A stretch of 64,000 nucleotides of DNA from JACQRW01 sp964371935 (lineage in GTDB: Bacteria > Patescibacteriota > Minisyncoccia > Sungbacterales > HO2-52-23). Positions within the stretch are counted from its first letter, which is position 1. Every line of letters begins with the position of its first letter. Below are positions 1 to 7,868 of this stretch, one piece after another. The stretch covers positions 41,495 through 105,494 of the forward strand of contig CAYJOT010000001.1 in assembly GCA_964371935.1 (NCBI GenBank), given 5' to 3'. Below the pieces are notes generated by a model. It searched no databases. It was not told the origin of the DNA and saw nothing but the letters and a program-made list of their open reading frames with translations. The translations under genes were made by a program, and so were the position numbers.

Positions 1-264
1 ATCCCAAAGAAACTCTCCCCCGTCACAGTATATATCACCATAGAAGCGCGCGAGGGAGGCAAGGAATGTGTCAAACTTTTCTTTCTATTGTTGCAACCTT
101 TCGCCTCGCCATATACCCGGTGTAACAGTGTTTAGATTATTTCCGTGGATCTTTTCAACTGTCACATACATCCCCGTCTTACCCCCTTCGTCCTTCCCAA
201 TAAAGGACTCAAAGTTCAGGCTTCTTATGCCATAATGCTCCCTTAGAAAAAGGTTCCTGATTAC
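1..264 (-). pseudogene. Decayed kinase-like coding fragment, open to the left edge
   Basis: The minus strand has a protein-like frame from about 264 down to 1 that is broken by one TAG at 85-87. The upper part reads as a kinase-lobe-like sequence (a stretch like YVTVEKIHGNNL); the lower part, after the stop, continues with KEKFDTFLASLARFY. I infer a remnant of an aminoglycoside-phosphotransferase-like or other small kinase protein, but the similarity is weak and the gene continues outside the window. It has no start codon in view and could equally be an unrelated decayed gene. Confidence 0.35.
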
Positions 265-323
265 TTACAAAATTTTCCATATAATTGACAAGGGGGTTAG
301 ATACAAGCTCCCTCTGTATAATT

Positions 324-716
324 TTATCCCGCAAGAAGTCCGAACTTCCGGTAAAACTTATCAAACGAGAGAATGGCATCAATCCCATGTATCCTTGCAA
401 CGGCGACATTGCAACAATCGATCCATGATATGCCTTTTGATTTTTGAGAAAGAAAAACCTCATCCGCTTCATCGACAATGCTCTGACTCAATGACAGCTC
501 AAAGAAGTTCTTCGCCCTGGCCGCCTTGAGGAAATTTTTTGCAGCGGTATGCGACACTTTATATGACAACACCGTTGCTGTCTCCGGTATGCCAAACGGA
601 GTAACAAAAAGAGCCGCATCTTGCAACTCATTTGTCTTTGTAAGCGCCACTCGATGGTTCGCATCATCTTCCTTTACAAGCGCAATAAAAAAATCAGCGT
701 CAATGAGCAATTTCAT
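324..716 (-). CDS. PIN-domain ribonuclease toxin (VapC-like)
   Basis: A 130-residue PIN-domain protein. PIN domains are Mg-dependent RNases that act as toxins in VapBC pairs. Acidic residues typical of the active site are visible: the N-terminal LIDADFF, a central Glu (IPETATVL), a third Asp in ISWIDCCNVAVA and a late Asp in ILSFDKF. Length is normal for the family. It lies directly downstream of, and overlaps by 4 nt, a 77-residue gene that should be its antitoxin, so the two are one translationally coupled unit. The assignment to the PIN fold is firm; the exact RNA target is unknown. Confidence 0.8.
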   Translation of the reverse strand: MKLLIDADFFIALVKEDDANHRVALTKTNELQDAALFVTPFGIPETATVLSYKVSHTAAKNFLKAARAKNFFELSLSQSIVDEADEVFLSQKSKGISWIDCCNVAVARIHGIDAILSFDKFYRKFGLLAG

Positions 717-946
717 AGATCATATAAATAATCCCGCAATCTGCTCGAGAGATCATGCGGCCCCCCCTTAATTTTGAGCTGTGCCATATCCAACAACGCT
801 TCCCGTCCAGTAAAAAACGTGCTCTTTTGTCTACCTACAAGCGATTGGAGCGCTCCCTCCACCCTTTTTTTTTCCCGCACCAGTTGCTCGTAGCTCTTTT
901 TGAAAATGTGTCGTGCCATCTTTGTTTCTTTTGTTTCTACAGCCAT
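713..946 (-). CDS. Putative antitoxin partner of the PIN toxin
   Basis: A 77-residue charged protein encoded immediately upstream of the PIN gene with a 4-nt start/stop overlap. Residues 15-40 look helical and basic, and the C-terminus (SSRLRDYLYDL) could be the segment that blocks the toxin. I do not recognise a named DNA-binding fold. The role is inferred from position, size and coupling. A shorter start at Met10 (MARHIFKKSYEQL) is possible and would remove the first nine residues. Confidence 0.6.
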   Translation of the reverse strand: MAVETKETKMARHIFKKSYEQLVREKKRVEGALQSLVGRQKSTFFTGREALLDMAQLKIKGGPHDLSSRLRDYLYDL

Positions 947-970
947 AAGACTACTTTATCAAACTATGTC

Positions 971-1738
971 CTACTTTGTCAAAACCTCCACCCCGTCTTT
1001 TGTCACCGCAATGGTGTGCTCAAAGTGCGCGGCAAGGGAGCCGTCTGCGGTCTTATACGTCCACGCGTCCTTTTGCAACACTACGCGCCAAGTGCCGAGG
1101 GTTGCCATGGGCTCAATGGCGATGACCATGCCCTCTTTGAGTTCCGGACCAGTGCGGGGCGACCCAAAATTAGGGATGAAGGGGTCTTCGTGAAGTTTGT
1201 AGCCAACGCCATGTCCGGCAAGATCGCGGATAATGCCGAGGTGATCTTTTTTGAGCCGCTGCTCTACTGCGTAGCCAATATCGCCGATGTGCCCTCCGGG
1301 ACGCACGGCTGCGATCCCCAGATCAAGCGATTCTTTTGTGGCGGCTATCATGCGCTCGATCTCGGCTGACACTTTCCCTACTCCAACCGTAACCGCCATG
1401 TCCGTGCATAATTTTTTCCACCATATACCAATGTCCAGACTGACCACATCGCCCTCGCGTAAAATTTTGTCTTTGACCGGAATCGCATGCACCACCTCGT
1501 CATTGACCGAGACGCATATCGTAGCCGGATACGGAGTATGTATGCCAACCGCGCGGTATCCCTTAAACGAAGGAATGCCGCCGGATTCTATGATCAGGCG
1601 TTCGGCAAGAGTATCAAGATCAAATGTCGAAATACCGGGCGCAACTGCGGCCGCGACCCGCGCTAAAACAAGCGCGAGGCGCTTTCCACCCTCACGCAAA
1701 GTATCAATCTCTTCTATTGTCTTTATAGTGATGGCCAT
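971..1738 (-). CDS. map: Type I methionine aminopeptidase
   Basis: A 255-residue M24 metallopeptidase that removes the initiator Met from nascent proteins. The dinuclear metal ligands are recognisable: the Asp pair in DIGIWWKKLCTDMA, His in HGVGYKLHEDP, Glu in IAIEPMATLG and Glu in HFEHTIAVT. The length fits the type I enzyme without extensions. It follows adk with a 16-nt overlap, the usual secY-adk-map order of the spc operon. The genes that normally follow (infA, rpmJ, rpsM) are absent; instead a PIN toxin-antitoxin pair sits next to it. Confidence 0.95.
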   Translation of the reverse strand: MAITIKTIEEIDTLREGGKRLALVLARVAAAVAPGISTFDLDTLAERLIIESGGIPSFKGYRAVGIHTPYPATICVSVNDEVVHAIPVKDKILREGDVVSLDIGIWWKKLCTDMAVTVGVGKVSAEIERMIAATKESLDLGIAAVRPGGHIGDIGYAVEQRLKKDHLGIIRDLAGHGVGYKLHEDPFIPNFGSPRTGPELKEGMVIAIEPMATLGTWRVVLQKDAWTYKTADGSLAAHFEHTIAVTKDGVEVLTK

Positions 1739-2349
1739 TTGTCTCCCAACCGCTCGCCCAACATGCGATCAATCTGTTTCCACACCTCGTCGGGCGGCAC
1801 ATTGCCGTCAATCTTGATTAGTCGTTCGTGCTCTTCATAGTAGTCAACCACGGGCATGACATCTTCATAAAAAAATTGCATCCGGCTGCGGATCGCCTCT
1901 GGCGTATCATCGGCCCTGCCACCACCACGGTTGAGCAGACGACGAATCGCCTCTTCCTCATCTACATCTATATAGATACAGACAGGGAGGGGTCGCCCAT
2001 GCCATGACATAACATCGTCAAGAAATTTTGCCTCTACTAAGCGTCGTGGTGTTCCATCCCCAATCATGTGTTTGTCGGCATGGCCATGCTCAATAATTTC
2101 ACGAAGCCAGACAAACATTGGAAACCACCATGGGTAAAGTTTTCCTTTCTCGTCAACAGAGAGTCGGATAATCTCGGTTGTAGGATTTTTGAGCGTTAGC
2201 AACTCGCGCAAAAACCTCCCGGTTTCCATATGAAAAACACCCTGCGATTCAAGCCGCTCCAGCATAAACTTGGCCTGCGTACCCTTGCCGCATCCGGAAC
2301 GACCTACAAAACAAAACGTGAATTTGTCAGATAAGGAGTTGGTATTCAT
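1723..2349 (-). CDS. adk: Adenylate kinase family nucleoside monophosphate kinase
   Basis: A 208-residue P-loop kinase converting AMP and ATP to two ADP. The nucleotide-binding loop GRSGCGKGTQ is near residue 17, and the NMP-binding region (ETGRFLRELL) and a short Arg-containing lid (RLLNRGGGRADD) follow. There is no four-Cys zinc lid, so it is the short-lid type. Between it and secY lies a HicAB toxin-antitoxin pair, which interrupts the usual secY-adk arrangement. A second, longer AdK-like kinase is encoded at 31972-33069. Confidence 0.88.
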   Translation of the reverse strand: MNTNSLSDKFTFCFVGRSGCGKGTQAKFMLERLESQGVFHMETGRFLRELLTLKNPTTEIIRLSVDEKGKLYPWWFPMFVWLREIIEHGHADKHMIGDGTPRRLVEAKFLDDVMSWHGRPLPVCIYIDVDEEEAIRRLLNRGGGRADDTPEAIRSRMQFFYEDVMPVVDYYEEHERLIKIDGNVPPDEVWKQIDRMLGERLGDKWPSL

Positions 2350-2367
2350 AATAAATACGGCTACAGA

Positions 2368-2613
2368 TCATTCAGCATAAAAATGAGGATTCAATTCCGA
2401 CTCCGGTATGTACCGCGATCCTTGGCGATAGATTGCATGAAGTGTTCCTCTATCCAACTCCGGATGATTGGCAATGGTCAGGGTTTGTCTGGAGCCGTTG
2501 GGAAGAATCTTTCGCAACTTAACATGACTTCCGCGTTGGGAAGCCATTTCAAAACCAAAAGAATAAAATATCTTTATAACCTCTTCGCCGGAAAGAGTTT
2601 TAAGCCGCGGCAT
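2368..2613 (-). CDS. hicA: HicA-family mRNA interferase toxin
   Basis: An 81-residue HicA/YcfA-like protein. The family fold is a small dsRNA-binding-like domain with one catalytic His, seen here in RGSHVKLRK. The typical LSGEEVIKIF start and the later NHPELDRGTLHAIYRQ segment are also present. It overlaps the upstream HicB-like gene by 14 nt, so the two are co-translated. Here the antitoxin gene comes first and the toxin second. Confidence 0.82.
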   Translation of the reverse strand: MPRLKTLSGEEVIKIFYSFGFEMASQRGSHVKLRKILPNGSRQTLTIANHPELDRGTLHAIYRQGSRYIPESELNPHFYAE

Positions 2614-2833
2614 ATACTCTTGGCTCTAATTCGAAACTTGCAAGTACGGACGGCCTTTCAATCAAACCAAAGTCGGCAAGATTTTCTCCCTCCAGCTGTA
2701 GACAGAGCGCCTCTCCCAGATTTTCCATAAGCTCATCAAGAGTTTTTCCCTGTGTTATCACCGGCAAATCAATACATTCTGCCACAAAGTAGTTTTCACC
2801 TTTTGAAACATATACCTGAATGATTCTTTTCAT
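2600..2833 (-). CDS. hicB: HicB-family antitoxin
   Basis: A 77-residue protein with the partial RNase H-like HicB fold: a beta strand start (MKRIIQVYVSKGENYFVAE), the CIDLPVITQGKTLDEL turn and the following helix (MENLGEAL). The start at 2833 is chosen over an upstream ATG at 2854 because family members begin at this strand. It would neutralise the HicA product encoded next to it. The pair sits between secY and adk, inside an otherwise conserved operon, which suggests a later insertion. Confidence 0.78.
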   Translation of the reverse strand: MKRIIQVYVSKGENYFVAECIDLPVITQGKTLDELMENLGEALCLQLEGENLADFGLIERPSVLASFELEPRVYAAA

Positions 2834-2880
2834 AGTGACAGCAGTATAGCACATAAACCTTAAGAAATCAACAAGAAGGG

Positions 2881-4152
2881 TTAAATCCGCTCGTACTCGC
2901 GCGTGACGAGTTGCGCCTCGATCTGTTTGATGGTTTCAAGCACGACCGAGACCACGATGAGGAGGGCGGTGCCGCCAAGCGTGAGCGACTGTATCCGAAA
3001 CACACTCTGAACCATCAGCGGCAAAACCGCGACAATGCCGAGAAAAAGTCCGCCGGCAAGCGTAATGCGGTTGAGAATATATGAAAGCATTTCCGAAGTG
3101 GGCCTGCCCGGGCGCACGCCAAGGATAAAGCCGCCCTGTTTCTGGATATTTTCGGCGATTGAATTCGGATCAAACGTAACCGCGGTATAAAAGTAAGTAA
3201 ACGCGAAGACGAGCACAAAGTAAATAAGGCCGTAGACCAACTGATTGTTGAGAATCTCCAAGAGCATGGCCGAGATTTTCTGAACGATTGGATTGGATGC
3301 GCCCGCGAGGAAGCTGCCGACAAGGCCGGGAAAAAGCAGCAGGGAGATCGCGAATATAATCGGAATAACTCCTGCCTGGTTTACGCGCAGCGGCAAATGA
3401 GTGGACACGCCCCCGTACATGCGCTGCCCGCGGATACGCTTGGCGTACGAGACCGGCACGTTGCGCTGGCCTTCGGAAATGATCACCACGCCCGCGATCA
3501 CGACCAACGACGCCACCAGAAACGCCAGATATGCAGGCAGCTTATCCGGAGTGAAATTAAAAAGTTCCTGCCGCAGATCGCGCGGAATGCTCGATACAAT
3601 ACCCGCGAATATGATGAGCGAGACTCCGTTGCCGATGCCCTTTTCGGTGATCAGCTCGCCAAGCCACATAAGAAGCATACTGCCGGCTGTCGCAACAATC
3701 ATGTTGGTCGCGTATCCGAATACACCGATATCACCGAGTACATTCTGACGGGCAAGCAATACCAGAAGTCCGTAGGACTGGAGAAGTGCGAGCGGCACCG
3801 CGAGCAGACGGGAGTACTGATTGAAGCGGGCACGTCCGGCTTCACCCTCTTCCTTGTACATTTCTTTGAACCTCGGCACAACCATGGTCAAGAGCTGCAT
3901 AATAATGGATGCCGTGATAAAAGGGCCAACGCCAAGCATCACAATCGAGAGATTATCCAAGGCGCCGCCGGAGAAGATATTGAAAAGCCCAAAAAACTGG
4001 TTTCCGGCAATAAAATCCTTAAGCCGACTGACATCAACCCCAGGAACCGGAATCGCGGCCGCGACACGGAAGAGCACCAGCACGCCTAATATGAAGAACA
4101 CCTTCTTGCGAAGATCAGGAATCCGGAATAACATGGTGAGTTTATCGAACAT
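2881..4152 (-). CDS. secY: Preprotein translocase subunit SecY
   Basis: About 423 residues with ten hydrophobic segments; this is the channel of the Sec translocon in the cytoplasmic membrane. Family features include the plug-proximal AAAIPVPGVD, the GIGNGVSLIIFAGI segment of TM5 and the RIRGQRMYGG loop. The start at 4152 (MFDKLTMLFRIPDLRKK) is preferred because AGGA lies 12 nt upstream and matches the family start. It follows rplO as usual in the spc operon, separated by a 119-nt hairpin-forming spacer. Confidence 0.95.
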   Translation of the reverse strand: MFDKLTMLFRIPDLRKKVFFILGVLVLFRVAAAIPVPGVDVSRLKDFIAGNQFFGLFNIFSGGALDNLSIVMLGVGPFITASIIMQLLTMVVPRFKEMYKEEGEAGRARFNQYSRLLAVPLALLQSYGLLVLLARQNVLGDIGVFGYATNMIVATAGSMLLMWLGELITEKGIGNGVSLIIFAGIVSSIPRDLRQELFNFTPDKLPAYLAFLVASLVVIAGVVIISEGQRNVPVSYAKRIRGQRMYGGVSTHLPLRVNQAGVIPIIFAISLLLFPGLVGSFLAGASNPIVQKISAMLLEILNNQLVYGLIYFVLVFAFTYFYTAVTFDPNSIAENIQKQGGFILGVRPGRPTSEMLSYILNRITLAGGLFLGIVAVLPLMVQSVFRIQSLTLGGTALLIVVSVVLETIKQIEAQLVTREYERI

Positions 4153-4176
4153 AATGGGGAAAAGTCCTAATGTCAA

Positions 4177-4271
4177 ATTCCAAATGACAAATCAACGACT
4201 AAAGCCCAAAATCCAAAACAATTTTTTGATATTTAGATTTTGGATTTGATTTGATATTTGAGCTTTGATAT
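4177..4271. repeat. Word-repeat spacer forming an imperfect hairpin (secY-rplO)
   Basis: The AT-rich spacer is made of near-repeated words (CAAATGACAAATC, CCAAAATCCAAAA, TTTGGATTTGATTTG). Its two halves are partly complementary: AAAGCCCAAAATCCAAAA on the left against TTTTGGATTTGA...GCTTT on the right. No promoter or coding frame was seen in it. Confidence 0.5.
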
Positions 4272-4685
4272 TTATGCGTTCAGTTTCGCCGATACTTTTT
4301 TAGAAAACAGCACATTTTTAAACGTGAACTTGCGAGTAATCTCCCCTCTGCCTAAAATTTTTACTTTTGGCATTCTGCCTTTTTTCTTATGAATCATGCC
4401 TGCCTTGAGCAGCGTTTCCGGAGAAATCAAGTCGCCCGGCTTCATTTTTTGTTCAAGCATATCAAAATTGATCACGACTGGCCGCTCCTGGAATGATCTA
4501 AAGCGATAGCCGCGCAGTTTCGGGATGCGCTTAAGCGTATCGCGCTCTTCGGGCCGCCGCTTTCCCCCGGCGCGGGCCAGCAGACCTTTGGTACCGCGCC
4601 CGGAAAACGTCCCGCGCTTTCCGCCGCGGCCGACGCGCTTTTTCCGGTGCAATTTTGTTTTGGGTTGAAGAGTGTTGATTTGCAT
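4272..4685 (-). CDS. rplO: 50S ribosomal protein L15
   Basis: A 137-residue L15 of the large subunit. The glycine-rich basic N-terminus (KRVGRGGKRGTFSGRGTKG) is the rRNA-binding tail that threads into the subunit, and the C-terminal globular part ends FKNVLFSKKVSAKLNA. It directly follows rpsE; the rpmD (L30) gene that usually lies between them is absent, as is typical for CPR bacteria. The 45 bp between it and rpsE are almost wholly a TTCCAGAC double palindrome. Confidence 0.95.
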   Translation of the reverse strand: MQINTLQPKTKLHRKKRVGRGGKRGTFSGRGTKGLLARAGGKRRPEERDTLKRIPKLRGYRFRSFQERPVVINFDMLEQKMKPGDLISPETLLKAGMIHKKKGRMPKVKILGRGEITRKFTFKNVLFSKKVSAKLNA

Positions 4686-4699
4686 AGTATGGATTAATT

Positions 4700-4741
4700 T
4701 TCCAGACTAAGTCTGGAATGCTTTCCAGACTTAGTCTGGAA
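4700..4741. repeat. TTCCAGAC double palindrome, copy 1 (rpsE 3' end)
   Basis: Two 19-mers, TTCCAGACTAAGTCTGGAA (4700-4718) and its reverse complement (4723-4741), separated by 4 nt. Each 19-mer is itself a hairpin with 8-bp arms and a 3-nt loop. On the minus strand the second unit supplies the last residues (Phe-Pro-Asp) and TAA stop of rpsE. Identical 19-mer pairs occur in pepA (23873-23916) and polX (60527-60576). Confidence 0.9.
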
Positions 4742-5231
4742 AATTACCCTTCTGTCTCAGTTTCTTCAACGCCTCCATGGTTGCACGGGCGTTATTGAGC
4801 TTATTTGGAGTGCGGCTCAAGATTTTTGCCGTAATGTGCCTGATGCCGGCCAAGTCCGCTACAATGCGGATCGGCCCTCCGGCCACAAGTCCTCGTCCCC
4901 CCCGGCCGGGCTTGAGCAGCACCCGGGCCGCGGATGACTTGCCGTCAACCTCATAGGGAATCGTCCGGGTCTTGGTACCCGGAATGACCAGCATGTCTTT
5001 CTTCGCTTTTGCCACTGCTTTTTCCACGGCGCTTGACACGTCAGCGCCCTTGCCCATGCCAAGCCCGACTTTCCCGTTGCGGTTGCCGATGACTACGGAT
5101 GCGCGAAAGCTAAACCGCCGTCCGCCAGCCACCACGCGCGCGGTTCTGCGGATATCCAAAACCTTCTGATCATATTCAGGTTTTTCCCTCCGGGGTCCTC
5201 CTCCTTGTCTTCGCTCGTTTGGTTGACGCAT
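4731..5231 (-). CDS. rpsE: 30S ribosomal protein S5
   Basis: A 166-residue S5 with the dsRNA-binding-like N-terminal domain (DIRRTARVVAGGRRFSFRA) and the C-terminal domain (GTKTRTIPYEV, GRGLVAGGPIRIV), which help decoding accuracy and mRNA helicase activity at the entry site. It sits between rplR and rplO in the spc operon. Its C-terminal residues FPD and stop codon are encoded by an inserted palindromic repeat, so the original C-terminus was probably different by a few residues. Confidence 0.96.
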   Translation of the reverse strand: MRQPNERRQGGGPRREKPEYDQKVLDIRRTARVVAGGRRFSFRASVVIGNRNGKVGLGMGKGADVSSAVEKAVAKAKKDMLVIPGTKTRTIPYEVDGKSSAARVLLKPGRGGRGLVAGGPIRIVADLAGIRHITAKILSRTPNKLNNARATMEALKKLRQKGNFPD

Positions 5232-5328
5232 AGTAACGTAATATCAAATGATAAATTTCAAATTACAAATAAATGGTGATCTTGACGTTTTAATCTGTTT
5301 TGTCATTTAAAATTTGACATTTGTAATT
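5232..5328. repeat. Word-repeat spacer (rpsE-rplR)
   Basis: AT-rich spacer built from variants of AAATTTCAAATTACAAAT on the left and ATTTGACATTTGTAATTTT on the right, which are mutually complementary over much of their length. The same design is seen in other spacers of this operon. No gene was seen here. Confidence 0.45.
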
Positions 5329-5697
5329 TTATAATTTCAGTCCTCCTTTGCGCGCTCCTTCCGCAATTGCCCTAACCAGGCCGTGATACCGGTATCCGCC
5401 GCGGTCGAACACGACTGTACTGATTTTTTTCTCCACGGCCATGCCGGCAAGTTTCTCGCCAGCGGCAGCGGCCGCCATGGTTCTTTGCATTGGTTTGCTT
5501 TTTGATTTTGCGCCGTTCAGATCACGCGTACCCACCGCAACAAGCGTATGCCCGGTTTCATCGTCAATCAACTGCGTCCATACATAGCGGTTTGACCGGA
5601 ATACAGAAAGTCGCGGGCGGATGCCTGTTCCTTTGACCCGGCTTCGAATGCGCCCATGCCGACGCGCTCGTTTTTCTTTGTTGGAAGTTGTCTTCAT
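5329..5697 (-). CDS. rplR: 50S ribosomal protein L18
   Basis: A 122-residue L18, which binds 5S rRNA and helps place the 5S particle in the large subunit. The basic N-terminus (KEKRARRHGRIRSRVKG), the central RLSVFRSNRYVWTQLIDD strand and the C-terminal FDRGGYRYHGLVRAIAEGAR are characteristic. It lies between rplF and rpsE in the standard spc order, 2 nt from rplF. Confidence 0.96.
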   Translation of the reverse strand: MKTTSNKEKRARRHGRIRSRVKGTGIRPRLSVFRSNRYVWTQLIDDETGHTLVAVGTRDLNGAKSKSKPMQRTMAAAAAGEKLAGMAVEKKISTVVFDRGGYRYHGLVRAIAEGARKGGLKL

Positions 5698-5699
5698 AA

Positions 5700-6236
5700 T
5701 TATGTCCCGGATTTTTTTCCCTGCTTGCGCCGGATCACTTCGCCGCGATAATGGATACCCTTGCCTTTGTACGGTTCCGGTTTTTTCAGCGCCCGGATCC
5801 GCGCGGCAACTTCCCCGACCTTGGCTTTGTCAACGCCGGATACGGTAATAACATTGCGCTCAACCTCAAACTGAATCCCTTCGGGTGCGGAAACGCGCAC
5901 CGGATGCGAAAACCCGAGCTGCATGAGCAGACCAGTACCCTCCATGGCAACGCGATAGCCGATCCCGTCAAGCTCAAGCTTTTTTTCAAACCCTTTGGTA
6001 GCGCCCTCAACCATGTTGGCGATCAGCGAACGGTATAACCCCCACAATGCAGCCGATTGCTTATTTTCCAGCCGAGGCAATACCTGCGCCTCATTGTTTT
6101 CAAACGTGATATGCATATCTGGATGCAAGAGCAGCGACAGTTCGCCCTTAGGTCCTTTGACGATAACCGAACGGTCCGCAATCGTCATGGTTGCGTTTGC
6201 CGGAACGAAAATTGGTTTTTTGCCGATTCGTGACAT
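5700..6236 (-). CDS. rplF: 50S ribosomal protein L6
   Basis: A 178-residue L6 with two repeated alpha-beta domains that binds 23S rRNA near the GTPase-associated centre. Visible signatures are the MSRIGKKPIFVP start and the C-terminal KPEPYKGKGIHYRGEVIRRK that contacts rRNA. Length is normal. It is placed between rpsH and rplR. Confidence 0.96.
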   Translation of the reverse strand: MSRIGKKPIFVPANATMTIADRSVIVKGPKGELSLLLHPDMHITFENNEAQVLPRLENKQSAALWGLYRSLIANMVEGATKGFEKKLELDGIGYRVAMEGTGLLMQLGFSHPVRVSAPEGIQFEVERNVITVSGVDKAKVGEVAARIRALKKPEPYKGKGIHYRGEVIRRKQGKKSGT

Positions 6237-6248
6237 AGATTTCTTATA

Positions 6249-6635
6249 CTACCATATCTCCGCAATAAGCTGCCCGCCGACTTTCTCCTTGTGCGCTTCC
6301 GCGCTCGACAGTATTCCTTTGGGAGTCGTCAGCAGCATAATGCCTCCGTGCGCCGGCCGGTGAAGTTCGCGATACGAGGCATAGAGGCGCCTGCTCGGTT
6401 TTGAGATCAGCTTCACTTGCGTAATCGCCGGCTTGCCCTCCGGATAGAGCAGCTGCACATCCAGAATCTTTCGCACGCGCTTGCCTTTCCGCTCGCTTGC
6501 GCCCACCATACCGGAACGCTCAAGCGCCCGCGCAATCTCATGCTTCATCCGCGAATACGGAATACGCACCATTTCCTGCTTGGCTCGTTGCGCATTCTTG
6601 ATTCGGATAAACATATCTGATATCGGATCGTTCAT
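6249..6635 (-). CDS. rpsH: 30S ribosomal protein S8
   Basis: A 128-residue S8, a primary binder of the central 16S domain and a known translational repressor of spc operons. It begins NDPISDMFIRIKNAQ and ends with the conserved TTPKGILSSAEAHKEKVGGQLIAEIW. It lies between rpsN and rplF. No candidate S8 repressor hairpin was looked for beyond the spacers. Confidence 0.96.
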   Translation of the reverse strand: MNDPISDMFIRIKNAQRAKQEMVRIPYSRMKHEIARALERSGMVGASERKGKRVRKILDVQLLYPEGKPAITQVKLISKPSRRLYASYRELHRPAHGGIMLLTTPKGILSSAEAHKEKVGGQLIAEIW

Positions 6636-6675
6636 GCTGTTGTATCGTTTTACGTTCTACGTTTTATGTTTTCGC

Positions 6676-6861
6676 CTACCATGAAGCTTTTTTGATTCCT
6701 GGAATTTCCCCGCTGTTTGCAAGCTCGCGAAAACAGATACGGCACAGGCCGAAATCTCCCAGATAGCCGCGCTTTCTGCCGCACCGAAAACAACGGCGGA
6801 CCACGCGTGACTTGAATTTCGGCTTTTTAAGCGCTCGCGCAATAACTGATTTTTTTGCCAT
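6676..6861 (-). CDS. rpsN: 30S ribosomal protein S14, zinc-binding type
   Basis: A 61-residue S14 of the short zinc type (type Z). Four Cys ligands are present in CFRCGRKRGYLGDFGLCRIC. The start MAKKSVIARALKKPKF at 6861 is the family start; the frame extends upstream only through a word-repeat spacer (CTGGATTCTAGATTCCGGACTCTGG), which is not coding. It sits between rplE and rpsH. Confidence 0.95.
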   Translation of the reverse strand: MAKKSVIARALKKPKFKSRVVRRCFRCGRKRGYLGDFGLCRICFRELANSGEIPGIKKASW

Positions 6862-6874
6862 AATACTCTGGATT

Positions 6875-7426
6875 CTAGATTCCGGACTCTGGATTCTGGA
6901 GGGGAAACCCCAGCAGGCGCAGGAGTTCAATGCCCTCTTCGGCCGTGCGTGCCGTGGTTACCACGGTCACCTCAAACCCAAAAAGAACGTGATAATCCTC
7001 GCCCATCATTTCAGGGAATATGATATGCTCCTTGATGCCGATAGTCAAATTGCCTTTCTGGTCAAATGATTTTTCATCAAGCCCCCTGAAATCCCGCGTG
7101 CGAGGCAGTCCCACATCAATCAGGCGGATCAGAAAGTCATACATGCGCGTTCCCCGCAGCGTTACCTGATACCCAATAATGAGACCCTTGCGTGTCTTAA
7201 AGGACGCAATGGCTTTTTTGGCAGCCCGGGGAGCGGACTTCTGGCCCGTGATGAGCGCGAGGTATTTTTGCACCTCCTCCTGCTGCTTGTCGTCGCGCAT
7301 CCGTCCCACGCCCACATGCACCACTACTTTTTCGATCTTGGGGACGGCCATGACATTGCCGATTCCAAAGCGTTTCTGCAACGCAGGCAAAACCTCCTTT
7401 TTATATTTTTCTTGAATGTTTGGCAT
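6875..7426 (-). CDS. rplE: 50S ribosomal protein L5
   Basis: A 183-residue L5, which binds 5S rRNA and forms an intersubunit bridge. It starts MPNIQEKYKKEVLPALQKRF and carries the GLIIGYQVTLRGTRMYDFL and GIKEHIIFPE motifs. It stands in the usual place after rplX, and its stop lies 14 nt before rpsN. Confidence 0.96.
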   Translation of the reverse strand: MPNIQEKYKKEVLPALQKRFGIGNVMAVPKIEKVVVHVGVGRMRDDKQQEEVQKYLALITGQKSAPRAAKKAIASFKTRKGLIIGYQVTLRGTRMYDFLIRLIDVGLPRTRDFRGLDEKSFDQKGNLTIGIKEHIIFPEMMGEDYHVLFGFEVTVVTTARTAEEGIELLRLLGFPLQNPESGI

Positions 7427-7480
7427 ACCGATACATGCGATTATTTTTCTTGTTTTACGTTCTATGTTCTACGTTTTATG

Positions 7481-7789
7481 TTATACAACCGCTCCGCACT
7501 TCTTGCAGGTGCGCTGCTTCGCGCCCGATCTGTCCATCGAATATCCCACGCGCGTCGGCTTTGAACAGCTCCCGCACACCACCATAACGCGGCTCACCTG
7601 GAGCGGCGCCGGAATCCTGACCAGTTCCCCTTTCTGCCCCCGTGCGCGCGGACGGACATGTTTTTTCTTCATGTTCAGGTTTTCAATTATCACACTTGAA
7701 CGGGTCGGCAAAACCGCAAGCACTTTTCCACTCTTGCCCCTGTCATTGCCTGAAATGATTTTTACGCTGTCGCCTTTTTTAATCTTCAT
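7481..7789 (-). CDS. rplX: 50S ribosomal protein L24 with C-terminal zinc ribbon
   Basis: A 102-residue L24, an assembly initiator for the 50S subunit. The KOW motif is at the N-terminus (KIKKGDSVKIISGNDRGKSG). The C-terminus contains four cysteines (CGSCSKPTRVGY...CKKCG) that form a likely zinc ribbon, a variant seen in several bacterial lineages including CPR. It follows rplN across a hairpin-forming spacer. Confidence 0.95.
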   Translation of the reverse strand: MKIKKGDSVKIISGNDRGKSGKVLAVLPTRSSVIIENLNMKKKHVRPRARGQKGELVRIPAPLQVSRVMVVCGSCSKPTRVGYSMDRSGAKQRTCKKCGAVV

Positions 7790-7868
7790 GATGTCTAACG
7801 ATAGAAGACAAACGACGAAAGCTGAAAACGGATTCTGACTTTTAGCTTTTGTCTTTTACCTTTTGGCT
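7790..7868. repeat. Word-repeat hairpin spacer (rplX-rplN)
   Basis: The left part (GACAAACGACGAAAGCTGAAAA) and right part (TTTTAGCTTTTGTCTTTTAC) are imperfect reverse complements around a short loop. No gene or promoter is evident. The design matches the other long spacers of this operon. Confidence 0.5.
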
